Shown: positions 28,509 to 36,460 of the stretch, piece by piece
Position numbering within the stretch: position 1 is the stretch's first letter
Layout of the letters: each line of letters begins with the position of its first letter
Origin: Duganella guangzhouensis
GTDB lineage: Bacteria > Pseudomonadota > Gammaproteobacteria > Burkholderiales > Burkholderiaceae_D
Assembly (NCBI RefSeq): GCF_009674535.1
Contig: NZ_WKJK01000006.1
Location: 310,001 to 374,000, forward strand
DNA: 64,000 nt
Reading direction: 5' to 3'
The notes under the pieces: model-generated
Told to the model about the DNA's origin: nothing
Seen by the model: the letters and a program-made list of their open reading frames with translations, nothing else
Databases searched by the model: none
Position numbers and translations under genes: made by a program

Positions 28509-30557
28509 TTACCAGATGATGATGCGCTGTTCCGGCGCAACATACAGCTTGTCGCCCGGCTTGACGCCGAAGGCATCGTAGAAGCCCGGCTGGTTGACCA
28601 CCGGACCGTTGGAACGGAACTGGCCCGGCGAGTGCGGATCGGTCTTGATCTGCAGGATCTGCTGATCTTCACGCATCTTCACGCGCCAGATCTGGCTCCA
28701 GCCCATGAAGAAGCGCTGCTCGCCGGTGAAGCCGTCGAGCACCGGCGCCGGCTTGCCGCCCAGCGAAATCTGGTAGGCCTTGTAGGCGATCGCCAGACCG
28801 CTGTTGTCGGCGATGTTCTCGCCCAGCGTCAGCGCGCCGTTGACGTGGTAGCCCGGCAGCGGGCTGTAGCCGTCGTACTGCGTGGTCAGGGCGTCGGCCT
28901 TGGCCTTGAAGTTGGCCTTGTCTTCCTTGGTCCACCAGTCGCGCAGATTGCCGTCGCCATCGGACTGGCTACCGCCGTCGTCAAAGCCGTGGCTGATCTC
29001 GTGACCGATCACCGCGCCGATGGCGCCGTAGTTGACCGCGTCGTCGGCACGGGCGTCAAAGAACGGCGGTTGCAGGATCGCGGCCGGGAACACGATCTCG
29101 TTCATGGTCGAGTTGTAATAGGCGTTGATGGTCTGCGGCGTCATGCCCCATTCCTCGCGGTCGATCGGCTTGCCCAGCTTGGCGATCATGCGGCTGTAAC
29201 GGTAGTTGGAGGCGCGCAGCACATTGCCCACCAGGTCGCTCTTGACGATGGACAGCGTCGAGTAATCGCGCCATTTGTTCGGATAGCCGATCTTCGGCGT
29301 GAACTTGGCCAGCTTGGCTTGCGCCTCGATCTTGGTGGCCGGGCTCATCCAGTCCAGATTGTCGATGCTGGTCTTGTAAGAGGCCAGCAGGTTCTTCACC
29401 AGCTGGTCCATGCGCGCCTTGCGCTCAGGCGGGAAGTACTCGGCCACGTACAGCTTGCCCAGCGCCTCGCCCAGGCTGGCTTCCACCAGCTGTACCGCAG
29501 TCTTCCAGCGCGGCGGCTTGACGGCCACGCCGGTCAGCACGGTGCTGTAGAAATCGAAATTGGCGTCGGCAAAATCCTTCGACAGATACGGCGCCACTTC
29601 ATGCAGCAGCTGCCATTCGAAGTACACCTTCCAGGTGGCGAGGTCGGTCTTGTCCAGCACCGCGTTATAGCCACTCAGATAGCTTGGCTGGCTGACGATC
29701 ACGGTATCGATCTTGTTGGCCACGCCGGCGGCGGCCAGCGCGTGTCCCCAGTCGTAACCAGGCGCCAGCTCGGCCAGCTGCTTGACCGGCATCTTGTTGT
29801 AGCGCTTGACCGGATCGCGGTTCTGCACCTTGGTCCACTGCACTTCGGCCAGCGCGGTTTCCAGCGCGACGATTTTCTTGGCGTTGGCGGCGGCGTCCTT
29901 GTCGCCGGCCAGGCCGAGGATCTTGGCCACGTGCAGCTCATACTTGGCCAGCGCGCTGGCCATCTTGGCGTCGTCTTTTTTCAGGTAGTAATCGCGGTCC
30001 GGCAGACCCAGGCCATTCTGGCTAATGTAGACCGCGTACTTGGTCGACTCGCGCGCATCCTGGCGCACGCTGACGCTGTACGGCGTGCCGATGCCCATCT
30101 GCTGCAGGTGGGCGATCAGGATCGGCAAGCCCTTCTTGTCCTTCAGCGCGCGGATGCGGTTCAGTTCGCCGGTGACCGGACGGATGCCCAGTTGGTCCAG
30201 CTTGGCTTCATCCAGATAGCTGGCGTACAGGTCGGCGATCTTTTGCGCTTCGCTGCCCTGCTTGCGGGTTTTGTCGGCCTCGGCCTTTTCGATCAGGCCG
30301 CGCAGCTGCGGCAGCGTATCGTCGCGCAGCTTGGCGAAGGTGCCCCAGCTGGATTTGTCGGACGGGATTTCAGTGGTCTTCAGCCAACTACCGTTCAGAT
30401 AGGTGAAGAAATCGTCCTGCGGACGCACACTGGTGTCCATATTAGGCAGCTCAATGCCGGAAATCGGCGCGCCGTCGGCCGCAGTGGCGGCGCCGAAGGC
30501 GGTCATCAAGCTCAGGGTCAGGGTACTCAGCAGCAGTGTTTTTTGTAATTTGCTCAT
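28509..30557 (-). CDS. M13-family zinc metallopeptidase, copy C
   Basis: The mature-type M13 peptidase has a signal peptide after MSKLQKTLLLSTLTLSLMTA. Motifs are NAYYNSTMNEIVFPA, VIGHEISHGFDDGG, ENIADNSGLA and DPHSPGQFRSNG, ending QRIIIW. It differs from copies A and B in several places, for instance HGFDDGGSQSDGDG. The start is uncertain: the frame is open to 30599 and ATG codons at 30566 and 30557 both lack a clear ribosome site; 30557 gives the best signal peptide. Confidence 0.9.
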   Translation of the reverse strand: MSKLQKTLLLSTLTLSLMTAFGAATAADGAPISGIELPNMDTSVRPQDDFFTYLNGSWLKTTEIPSDKSSWGTFAKLRDDTLPQLRGLIEKAEADKTRKQGSEAQKIADLYASYLDEAKLDQLGIRPVTGELNRIRALKDKKGLPILIAHLQQMGIGTPYSVSVRQDARESTKYAVYISQNGLGLPDRDYYLKKDDAKMASALAKYELHVAKILGLAGDKDAAANAKKIVALETALAEVQWTKVQNRDPVKRYNKMPVKQLAELAPGYDWGHALAAAGVANKIDTVIVSQPSYLSGYNAVLDKTDLATWKVYFEWQLLHEVAPYLSKDFADANFDFYSTVLTGVAVKPPRWKTAVQLVEASLGEALGKLYVAEYFPPERKARMDQLVKNLLASYKTSIDNLDWMSPATKIEAQAKLAKFTPKIGYPNKWRDYSTLSIVKSDLVGNVLRASNYRYSRMIAKLGKPIDREEWGMTPQTINAYYNSTMNEIVFPAAILQPPFFDARADDAVNYGAIGAVIGHEISHGFDDGGSQSDGDGNLRDWWTKEDKANFKAKADALTTQYDGYSPLPGYHVNGALTLGENIADNSGLAIAYKAYQISLGGKPAPVLDGFTGEQRFFMGWSQIWRVKMREDQQILQIKTDPHSPGQFRSNGPVVNQPGFYDAFGVKPGDKLYVAPEQRIIIW

Positions 30558-30599
30558 GATCGTCATCGGTGGAATTCGTGCGGAGAATTCTACCGTCAC

Positions 30600-30633
30600 G
30601 CCCGCCGCCTAAAAACATGGGCGGGCGCTTTTT
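30600..30633. terminator. Inverted repeat between copy C and the Gly-rich gene
   Basis: GCCCGCC (30600-30606) pairs with GGCGGGC (30620-30626), with T-rich sequence after it on the + strand. It lies just downstream of the - strand Gly-rich gene; the T-run orientation favours + strand termination, so its role is unclear. Confidence 0.4.
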
Positions 30634-30659
30634 ACTTTACGATACACAAGCAAACAACA

Positions 30660-31274
30660 TTAGAACTCGCCGCCGCCCGCTCCCGGCATGTTGACGTTGA
30701 CACCGCCGGCACCGACGCCGACACCCATGCCACCGTTGCCACCGCCCGGACCGCCACGGCCGCCTTTGCCGCCCTTGTGTTCACCGCTATCTTCCTTGCG
30801 TTCCGGACGGGCGGCGCCGCTCTCGGCCACGCGCTGCAGCTGCTCGGAAATCATGGTGGCCACGCTCTGGCGCTGCGGTTCGGTCAGTGCATCGTTCATG
30901 GTCAGCCACCATTCGCGCAGCAGCTTGCCTTCGTTGGCTTCGACAGCAGCCTCGTCTTCGACAGCCTTGCTCATCTCGCGCAGCTCGATGCCTGGCGTTT
31001 GCGCCGCCTTCAGCGTGGCGTCCTGCAAACGTTCGCGACGCGCCTTGCGCTCGGCCAGCAGACGGCGGGTTTTCGATTCCACCTGCGACCACAGCGTTTG
31101 CTGATTGGCGTTCAGGCTAAGCGATTTTTTCAACTCCATCGCCATCGGCATATAGTCTTCCGCCTGCATATCCATCACCGGCACGGCAAAAGCGGGCGAC
31201 AACAGCGCCGAGAGAGCCAGCGCGGCGCTGACACGGCGCAGGGCAAACGGGAATGGGCGTGACAAAAATCGCAT
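30660..31274 (-). CDS. Periplasmic Spy/CpxP-like protein with Gly-rich tail
   Basis: The 204-residue product has a signal peptide (ALALSALLSPAFA) and a helical, charged domain rich in Arg, Glu and Gln with an LTEPQRQSVATMI segment resembling the LTxxQ repeats of Spy/CpxP envelope-stress chaperones. The last 40 residues are an unusual Gly/Val run (GGKGGRGGPGGGNGG onward). The ATG at 31274 has GGAG 5 bases upstream; the longer frame runs through a terminator hairpin. The Spy-like assignment rests on weak similarity. Confidence 0.65.
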   Translation of the reverse strand: MRFLSRPFPFALRRVSAALALSALLSPAFAVPVMDMQAEDYMPMAMELKKSLSLNANQQTLWSQVESKTRRLLAERKARRERLQDATLKAAQTPGIELREMSKAVEDEAAVEANEGKLLREWWLTMNDALTEPQRQSVATMISEQLQRVAESGAARPERKEDSGEHKGGKGGRGGPGGGNGGMGVGVGAGGVNVNMPGAGGGEF

Positions 31275-31289
31275 GTATGCTCCGTAGAT

Positions 31290-31318
31290 AAAAAAAAGCC
31301 AGCGCTTGGGGCGCTGGC
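31290..31318 (-). terminator. Intrinsic terminator in the leader of the Gly-rich gene (possible attenuator)
   Basis: On the - strand GCCAGCGC (31311-31318) pairs with GCGCTGGC (31298-31305) over a 5-nt loop, followed by eight T (complement of 31290-31297). The start codon is only 16 bases further on, with its GGAG just after the T-run. No gene precedes it on this strand, so it looks like an attenuator or the end of a leader RNA. Confidence 0.65.
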
Positions 31319-31562
31319 GAAAAACCACTTCAGGGTAGAGAGAAATACGAGCCCAGTGTAGGCCGCGTTTTCCGGGGTGACAGGCGTTCTTACAATTATT
31401 TACTGTCGTGAACGTTGAGGAAACACCCTACACAAAACAGCAAAGATGGCGTTTCACCAAGCCCCGACTGGTGCGCTTTAAAAGTCAACGCGCGCCGTTG
31501 TAAATCAACGTAAAGGGATAAATCATTTCGTGTCGGCTACTACGTTTGCCGGAAATCAGGTT

Positions 31563-31568
31563 TATACT
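31563..31568 (+). promoter_or_regulatory. Probable -10 box upstream of ctpA in the 342-base divergent gap
   Basis: TATACT lies 49 bases before the CtpA start; a -35 box is not obvious. The remainder of the gap 31275-31616 holds the leader terminator described separately, and no open frame I can support. Confidence 0.35.
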
Positions 31569-31616
31569 GAATTCAGCAGGCTGCAAACCCGCAGCGGCTT
31601 TCAGTACAGGTGAAAC

Positions 31617-33062
31617 ATGGGCAAGAAATTAAAGAATTCCGGTCTGGTTGGACTGGGGGTGGTGGCAGGCATTGCCATCTCGCTGCAATTTTCCGCCATG
31701 GCGCAAAAACCGGTGGACCCGCCACTGCCGTTGGAAGAGCTGCGCCAGCTGGCCGACGTGTTTGGCCTGATCAAATCCGACTATGTCGAACCGGTTGAAG
31801 ACAAGAAGCTGCTGACCGAAGCCATCTCCGGCATGGTGGCCTCGCTCGACCCGCACTCCGCCTACCTGGACAAGAAAGCCTATGCCGAACTGCGTGAAGG
31901 CTCGCAGGGCAAATTCGTCGGCCTCGGCATCGAGATCGGCCAGAGTGAAGACGGCTACATCAAAATCGTGGCGCCGATTGAAGACTCGCCGGCCTGGCGC
32001 GCCGGCATCAAGGCGGGTGATCTGATCAGCCGTCTCGACAACACCCCGGTCAAAGGCATGTCGCTGGATGACTCGATCAAGAAAATGCGCGGCGAGCCGC
32101 ACAGCAAAGTCAGCCTGACCATCTTGCGCAAGGGCGAGGCCGAGCCGCTGGTGTTCAACATGACGCGCGAAGAAATCGTGCAAAAGAGCGTCAAAGGCAA
32201 GCTGATCGAGCCGGGTTACGCCTGGCTGCGCATCTCGCAATTCCAGGAACCGACCGTGGATGACATGGCCGCCAAGATTGTCGAACTGTACAAGCAAGAT
32301 CCGAGCATCAAAGGACTGATCCTCGACCTGCGCAACGACCCGGGTGGCGTGCTGCAGGGCGCGATCGGCGTCGCCGCGGCCTTCCTGCCAAAAGACTCGC
32401 CGATCGTCTCGACCAATGGCCAGTTGCCGGACCAGAAGCAGATCTTCTACGGCCGTCCCGAATATTACGAACTGCGTGGCGAAAGCGACGCGCTGGCCAA
32501 GCTGCCGGCCGCCATCAAAAAAGTACCCATGGTGGTACTGGTCAACACCGGCTCGGCCTCCGCCTCCGAAATCGTCGCCGGCGCGCTGCAGGATTACAAG
32601 CGGGCCGACATCATCGGTTCCCAGACCTTTGGCAAAGGCTCGGTACAGACCATCCGCCAGCTGACCGCCGACACCGCCGTCAAACTGACCACCGCGCGCT
32701 ACTACACGCCGAATGGCCGCTCGATCCAGGCCAAAGGCATCACCCCCGACGTGCCGGTGGACGAATACGCCGACGGCGACGGCCTGAACGCGCTGCGCAC
32801 GCGCGAAGCCGACCTGGCCAAGCACCTCAGCAACGACCGTGAGCAAGAAGGCGAAAAAAGCAAACGCGACGAACTGGAAGAACAGATGCGCATCCTCGCG
32901 CTGGAGAAAAAGCGCCAGCCGCTGGAATACGGCGCCGGCGACGACTTCCAGCTACAGCAAGCGCTCAACCACCTGAAAGGCTTGCCGGTACAACTAGCCA
33001 AAACCGGCACCGCCGTGGTCGCGGTGGACCCCGGCCTGAAAAAAGACCTGGCCAACAAATAA
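31617..33062 (+). CDS. ctpA: S41-family C-terminal processing peptidase
   Basis: The 481-residue protease has an N-terminal signal/anchor, a PDZ domain (about residues 95-180, GLGIEIGQ then GIKAGDLI) and the S41 catalytic domain with Ser in GSASASEIVAGALQD and Lys in FGKGSVQT, the Ser/Lys dyad. Such tail-specific proteases process or degrade periplasmic proteins from the C-terminus. A charged region (EQEGEKSKRDELEEQ) and a further tail follow the catalytic domain. Confidence 0.92.
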   Translation: MGKKLKNSGLVGLGVVAGIAISLQFSAMAQKPVDPPLPLEELRQLADVFGLIKSDYVEPVEDKKLLTEAISGMVASLDPHSAYLDKKAYAELREGSQGKFVGLGIEIGQSEDGYIKIVAPIEDSPAWRAGIKAGDLISRLDNTPVKGMSLDDSIKKMRGEPHSKVSLTILRKGEAEPLVFNMTREEIVQKSVKGKLIEPGYAWLRISQFQEPTVDDMAAKIVELYKQDPSIKGLILDLRNDPGGVLQGAIGVAAAFLPKDSPIVSTNGQLPDQKQIFYGRPEYYELRGESDALAKLPAAIKKVPMVVLVNTGSASASEIVAGALQDYKRADIIGSQTFGKGSVQTIRQLTADTAVKLTTARYYTPNGRSIQAKGITPDVPVDEYADGDGLNALRTREADLAKHLSNDREQEGEKSKRDELEEQMRILALEKKRQPLEYGAGDDFQLQQALNHLKGLPVQLAKTGTAVVAVDPGLKKDLANK

Positions 33063-33085
33063 GCCCATCCCCCAAGCAACGCCAG

Positions 33086-33110
33086 CGGCGCCTCCACGGC
33101 GCCGTTTTAT
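33086..33110 (+). terminator. Intrinsic terminator of ctpA
   Basis: GGCGCC (33087-33092) pairs with GGCGCC (33098-33103), followed by GTTTTATTT, 24 bases after the ctpA stop. Confidence 0.75.
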
Positions 33111-33115
33111 TTGCA

Positions 33116-33209
33116 ACTCCGGGGTCAGGTCCATCATTTCTACACGGGCTGAGCCGTAGCGCATGCTAAGGCTCAGCCCGTGTAGAAATGATGGACCTGA
33201 CCCCGGAGT
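33116..33209. repeat. Perfect 40-bp inverted repeat (REP/RAYT-like or MITE-like element)
   Basis: Bases 33116-33155 are the exact reverse complement of 33170-33209. The 14-base centre contains TAGC/GCTA, so the hairpin can continue almost to its tip. The arms begin ACTCCGGGGTCAGGTCC. Nothing here codes. A GGGGTCAGG-type core is reminiscent of repeats mobilised by REP-associated tyrosine transposases, but none is in the window. Confidence 0.9.
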
Positions 33210-33292
33210 GATATTTGCGCGTAAGGTGCAGGCATTGTGTAGAATTTGGCTCATTATTGGCAGACGCCATTGCTTAATTTGAAAGTTTAATC

Positions 33293-34414
33293 ATGAAACA
33301 AGCCGTCATCAGCGGTACCGGTCTCTACACCCCAGCTCAGTCGATCAGCAACGAGGAACTGGTGGCCTGCTTTAACGCTTATGTCGAACAGTTCAACGCC
33401 GATAATGCGGCCGCCATCGCTGAGGGTCAGGTGACGGCGCTGGAGGCGTCCAGCGTGGCGTTTATCGAGAAAGCCTCGGGCATCAAGGCGCGCTATGTGA
33501 TGGAGAAGGCGGGCATCCTGGACCCGCAGCGCATGGTGTCGCATATCGCTGACCGTTCGGATGAGGAGCTGTCGCTGCAGGCTGAAATCGCTGTGGCGGC
33601 CGCGCGCCAGGCGCTGGACCGCGCCGGCAAGTCGCCGGCCGATATCGATATGGTGCTGGTGGCCTGCTCGAATATGCAGCGCGCCTATCCGGCGATGGCG
33701 GTCGAGGTGCAGGGCGCGCTCGGCATCGATGGCTATGGCTTCGATATGAACGTGGCCTGCTCATCGGCCACCTTCGGCATTCAGCAGGCGGTGGCGGCGG
33801 TACAGAGCGGCCAGGCGCGCGCGGTGCTGGTGCTGAATCCGGAAATCACGTCGGGCCACCTGAACTGGCGCGACCGCGACAGCCACTTTATCTTTGGCGA
33901 TGCCTGCACCGCGATCGTGGTCGAGGCCAAGGATACCGCCACCAGCGCGCATCAGTGGGAAATCCTGGACAGCAAGCTGAAAACCAGCTTCTCCAACAAT
34001 ATCCGCAACAACTTCGGCTTCCTCAACCGCTTCGACGAAGACGGCGTCGGCCAGGCCGACAAGCTGTTCCGCCAGCAGGGCCGCAAGGTGTTCAAAGACG
34101 TCTGCCCGATGGCGGCCGAGATGATCAAGGACACCATCGCCCACGCCGGCCTGGAAGTGCCGCAGGTGAAGCGCTATTGGCTGCATCAGGCCAATCTGAA
34201 TATGAATCTGCTGATCAGCCGTCTGGTGCTGGGCCGCGACGCCGAGCCGGGCGAAGCGCCGGTGATCCTGGACGAATACGCCAACACTTCGTCGGCCGGC
34301 TCGGTGATCGCTTTCCACAAGTATTCGGACGATATGGCCAAGGGCGAGCTGGGCGTGATCTGCTCCTTCGGCGCCGGCTATTCGATCGGCTGCGTGGTGG
34401 TCAAGCGCATCTGA
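33293..34414 (+). CDS. Beta-ketoacyl-ACP synthase III (KAS III / FabH-like)
   Basis: The 373-residue thiolase-fold enzyme has the KAS III triad: Cys156 in [10 protein letters not shown], His in WLHQANLNM and Asn in YANTSSAGS. It condenses an acyl-CoA with malonyl-ACP. It is longer than housekeeping FabH (about 320 residues) and stands outside a fab cluster, like the Pseudomonas enzyme that feeds beta-oxidation-derived acyl-CoA into fatty-acid synthesis. Substrate range is inferred. A MocR regulator starts 17 bases after its stop on the same strand. Confidence 0.88.
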   Translation: MKQAVISGTGLYTPAQSISNEELVACFNAYVEQFNADNAAAIAEGQVTALEASSVAFIEKASGIKARYVMEKAGILDPQRMVSHIADRSDEELSLQAEIAVAAARQALDRAGKSPADIDMVLVACSNMQRAYPAMAVEVQGALGIDGYGFDMNVACSSATFGIQQAVAAVQSGQARAVLVLNPEITSGHLNWRDRDSHFIFGDACTAIVVEAKDTATSAHQWEILDSKLKTSFSNNIRNNFGFLNRFDEDGVGQADKLFRQQGRKVFKDVCPMAAEMIKDTIAHAGLEVPQVKRYWLHQANLNMNLLISRLVLGRDAEPGEAPVILDEYANTSSAGSVIAFHKYSDDMAKGELGVICSFGAGYSIGCVVVKRI

Positions 34415-34431
34415 TACAACGCGGTCGGGCC

Positions 34432-35862
34432 ATGGATTTCCTCCAGCTCGACACCGGCGCCGCCGAGCCGCTGTACCGGCAAATCTATCTCCGCTTTCGC
34501 GGCGCCATCGCCGACGGGCTGCTGCAACCGGGCGACCGCATTCCGGCCGCGCGGGCGTTGGCGCTGGAACTGGGCCTGGCGCGCGGCACGGTGGAATCGG
34601 CCTACGCGCTGCTGGCGGCGGAAGGCTATGTGGAGGCACGCGGCCAGGCCGGCACGGTGGTGACGCCGGCGCTGGCCCGCCATGCGCCCAACCCCAGCCG
34701 CGCGGCGGTCGCCACAGCCACCTCCACCACACCAGGCGCGGCGCCAGCGCACAACGCGCTTTCCGCAGCCGCCTCCTCCACCCTGCCGTTCCAGATGGGC
34801 ATCCCGGCGCTGGATGCCTTCCCGCGCAAGCTGTGGGCCAGGCTGGCCGCGCGTGCCGCCCGCGCCACCACGCCGGAAGATCTGATCTATCCACCGTGGG
34901 CCGGCCTGCCCGAACTGCGCATCGCCATCGCCACCTATCTGCAACTGGCGCGCGGCATCCACTGCGCGCCATCGCAGGTGTTCATCACCAGCGGCTACCG
35001 CAACAGCATGGAGCTGATCACGCGCGCCCTGCTGCGGCCGGGCGATGAGGTATGGGTCGAAGATCCCGGCTATCCGCCCACCAGCGCGCTGCTGGCCGCC
35101 GCCGGCATGCGACCGGCGCCGGTGCCGGTCGATAGCGAAGGCTTGATGGTCGCACACGGTATCGCCAGCGCGCCGCGCGCCAAGGCCGCCGTGGTGACAC
35201 CGGCGCACCAGATGCCGCTGTGCGTCTCGCTGTCGCTGCCGCGCCGTCTGGCCTTGCTGGACTGGGCCGCGCGTTCCGGTGCCTGGATCGTCGAAGATGA
35301 TTACGACGGCGAATTCCGCTACGTCAGCCGCCCGCTGCCCGCGCTGCAAAACCTGGACCACGCCGGCTGCGTGCTGTACTCCGGCACCTTCAGCAAGGTG
35401 CTGTTCCCTTCACTACGGCTGGCCTACCTGGTGGTGCCGCCGGCGCAGGTGGCGCGCTTTGAGGAAATCAGCCGCACCTTCGCCGCCAGCGGCCCGCTGC
35501 TGACCCAGCGCATCGTCACCGACTTTATCAACGAAGGCCACTTCGCCCGCCACATCCAGCGCATGCGCCGCCTGTACGCCGAACGCCGCCAATTCGCCGC
35601 CGATGGATTGAGCGCAGCGCTGGCGCCGCAGATGCGGGTCGAGCCGCAACCGGGCGGCATGCACCTGGTGCTGCGCATGAAGGGCCGCCACACCGACCGC
35701 GCACTGGCGGCCCGCCTGCGCGAGCATGGCATGGCGGTGCACGCGCTGTCGCAGCGCGGCGTGTTGCCCACGGCGGCATCGGCGCTGCTGCTGGCCTTCA
35801 CCAACATTGACAGCGAGGCGCGCGCCCGCGAGTTGGGCCAACGGATTCATGGCCTACTCTGA
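34432..35862 (+). CDS. MocR/PdxR-type GntR regulator with aminotransferase domain
   Basis: The 476-residue protein has an N-terminal GntR winged helix (PLYRQIYLRFRGAI then GDRIPAARALALELGLARGTV) and a class I aminotransferase fold with EDDYDGEF and the PLP-lysine motif YSGTFSKVLFPSLRL. MocR proteins sense PLP or amino-group metabolites and usually act on a neighbouring gene; the AhpD-like gene 78 bases downstream is a candidate target. The start is set at the ATG at 34432, where the homology begins; the open frame extends further upstream inside the KAS III gene in another frame. Confidence 0.88.
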   Translation: MDFLQLDTGAAEPLYRQIYLRFRGAIADGLLQPGDRIPAARALALELGLARGTVESAYALLAAEGYVEARGQAGTVVTPALARHAPNPSRAAVATATSTTPGAAPAHNALSAAASSTLPFQMGIPALDAFPRKLWARLAARAARATTPEDLIYPPWAGLPELRIAIATYLQLARGIHCAPSQVFITSGYRNSMELITRALLRPGDEVWVEDPGYPPTSALLAAAGMRPAPVPVDSEGLMVAHGIASAPRAKAAVVTPAHQMPLCVSLSLPRRLALLDWAARSGAWIVEDDYDGEFRYVSRPLPALQNLDHAGCVLYSGTFSKVLFPSLRLAYLVVPPAQVARFEEISRTFAASGPLLTQRIVTDFINEGHFARHIQRMRRLYAERRQFAADGLSAALAPQMRVEPQPGGMHLVLRMKGRHTDRALAARLREHGMAVHALSQRGVLPTAASALLLAFTNIDSEARARELGQRIHGLL

Positions 35863-35940
35863 ATCACTATTCTTGGCTCTTCACGACTAGTCCATAACAG
35901 CACACAATGAATCCATCGCAAACTAACGAAGGACATCATC

Positions 35941-36390
35941 ATGAGCAAGCGTCTGGAAGTATTCAAATTTGCGCCGCAAGCCTACAAGGGCTTCGGCATG
36001 GTCAAGGACTATGCGGCGTCGGCGCTGCCGGCCGAGCTGCTGGAACTGGTCTACCTGCGCGTCTCGCAAATCAACGGCTGCGCTTATTGCATCGACATGC
36101 ATACCCGCGATCTGCTGAAACAGGGCGTGAAGATCGATAAAGTGGCGCTGGTGCCGGTGTGGGACGAAGCGGCCGCGCTGTTCAGCGAGCAGGAACGCGC
36201 CGCGCTGGCCTGGGCCGAGGTGGTGACCCGGGTCGAACAAAGCAAGGTGCCGGACGCCGATTACCAGCAAGCGCTGTCGGTGCTGGGCGAACAGACGCTG
36301 GCCGACCTCACCGTCGCCATCGCGCTGATGAATGCCTTCAACCGCTTCGGCGTCAGCATGCGCATGCAGCCGGCGGCGCTGACGCTTTAA
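35941..36390 (+). CDS. Carboxymuconolactone decarboxylase / AhpD-like protein
   Basis: The 149-residue protein carries the AhpD-type CxxC motif in NGCAYCIDMHTRD, with the conserved His three residues after the second Cys. Members act as alkylhydroperoxidase-like thiol antioxidants. The start follows GAAGGAC. It is a common partner of MocR regulators, but regulation here is inference from adjacency. Confidence 0.88.
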   Translation: MSKRLEVFKFAPQAYKGFGMVKDYAASALPAELLELVYLRVSQINGCAYCIDMHTRDLLKQGVKIDKVALVPVWDEAAALFSEQERAALAWAEVVTRVEQSKVPDADYQQALSVLGEQTLADLTVAIALMNAFNRFGVSMRMQPAALTL

Positions 36391-36460
36391 GGCATTTTAA
36401 CAAGGGGCTGTGTTACGCTAAGGGTTTCTCGTATCTTTTTTGACAAGGAACCCCGCACGC

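Noticed and set aside
26529..30548. A 1339-codon open frame on the + strand
   Set aside because: It is antisense to two M13 peptidase genes, which have full motif sets and signal peptides. Long antisense frames are expected at this GC content and codon bias; its translation is low-complexity His/Arg/Val-rich.
33116..33209. The inverted repeat as the ctpA terminator
   Set aside because: A normal terminator with a U-tract already lies at 33086-33110, and the 40-bp arms are far longer than terminators and lack a U-tract.
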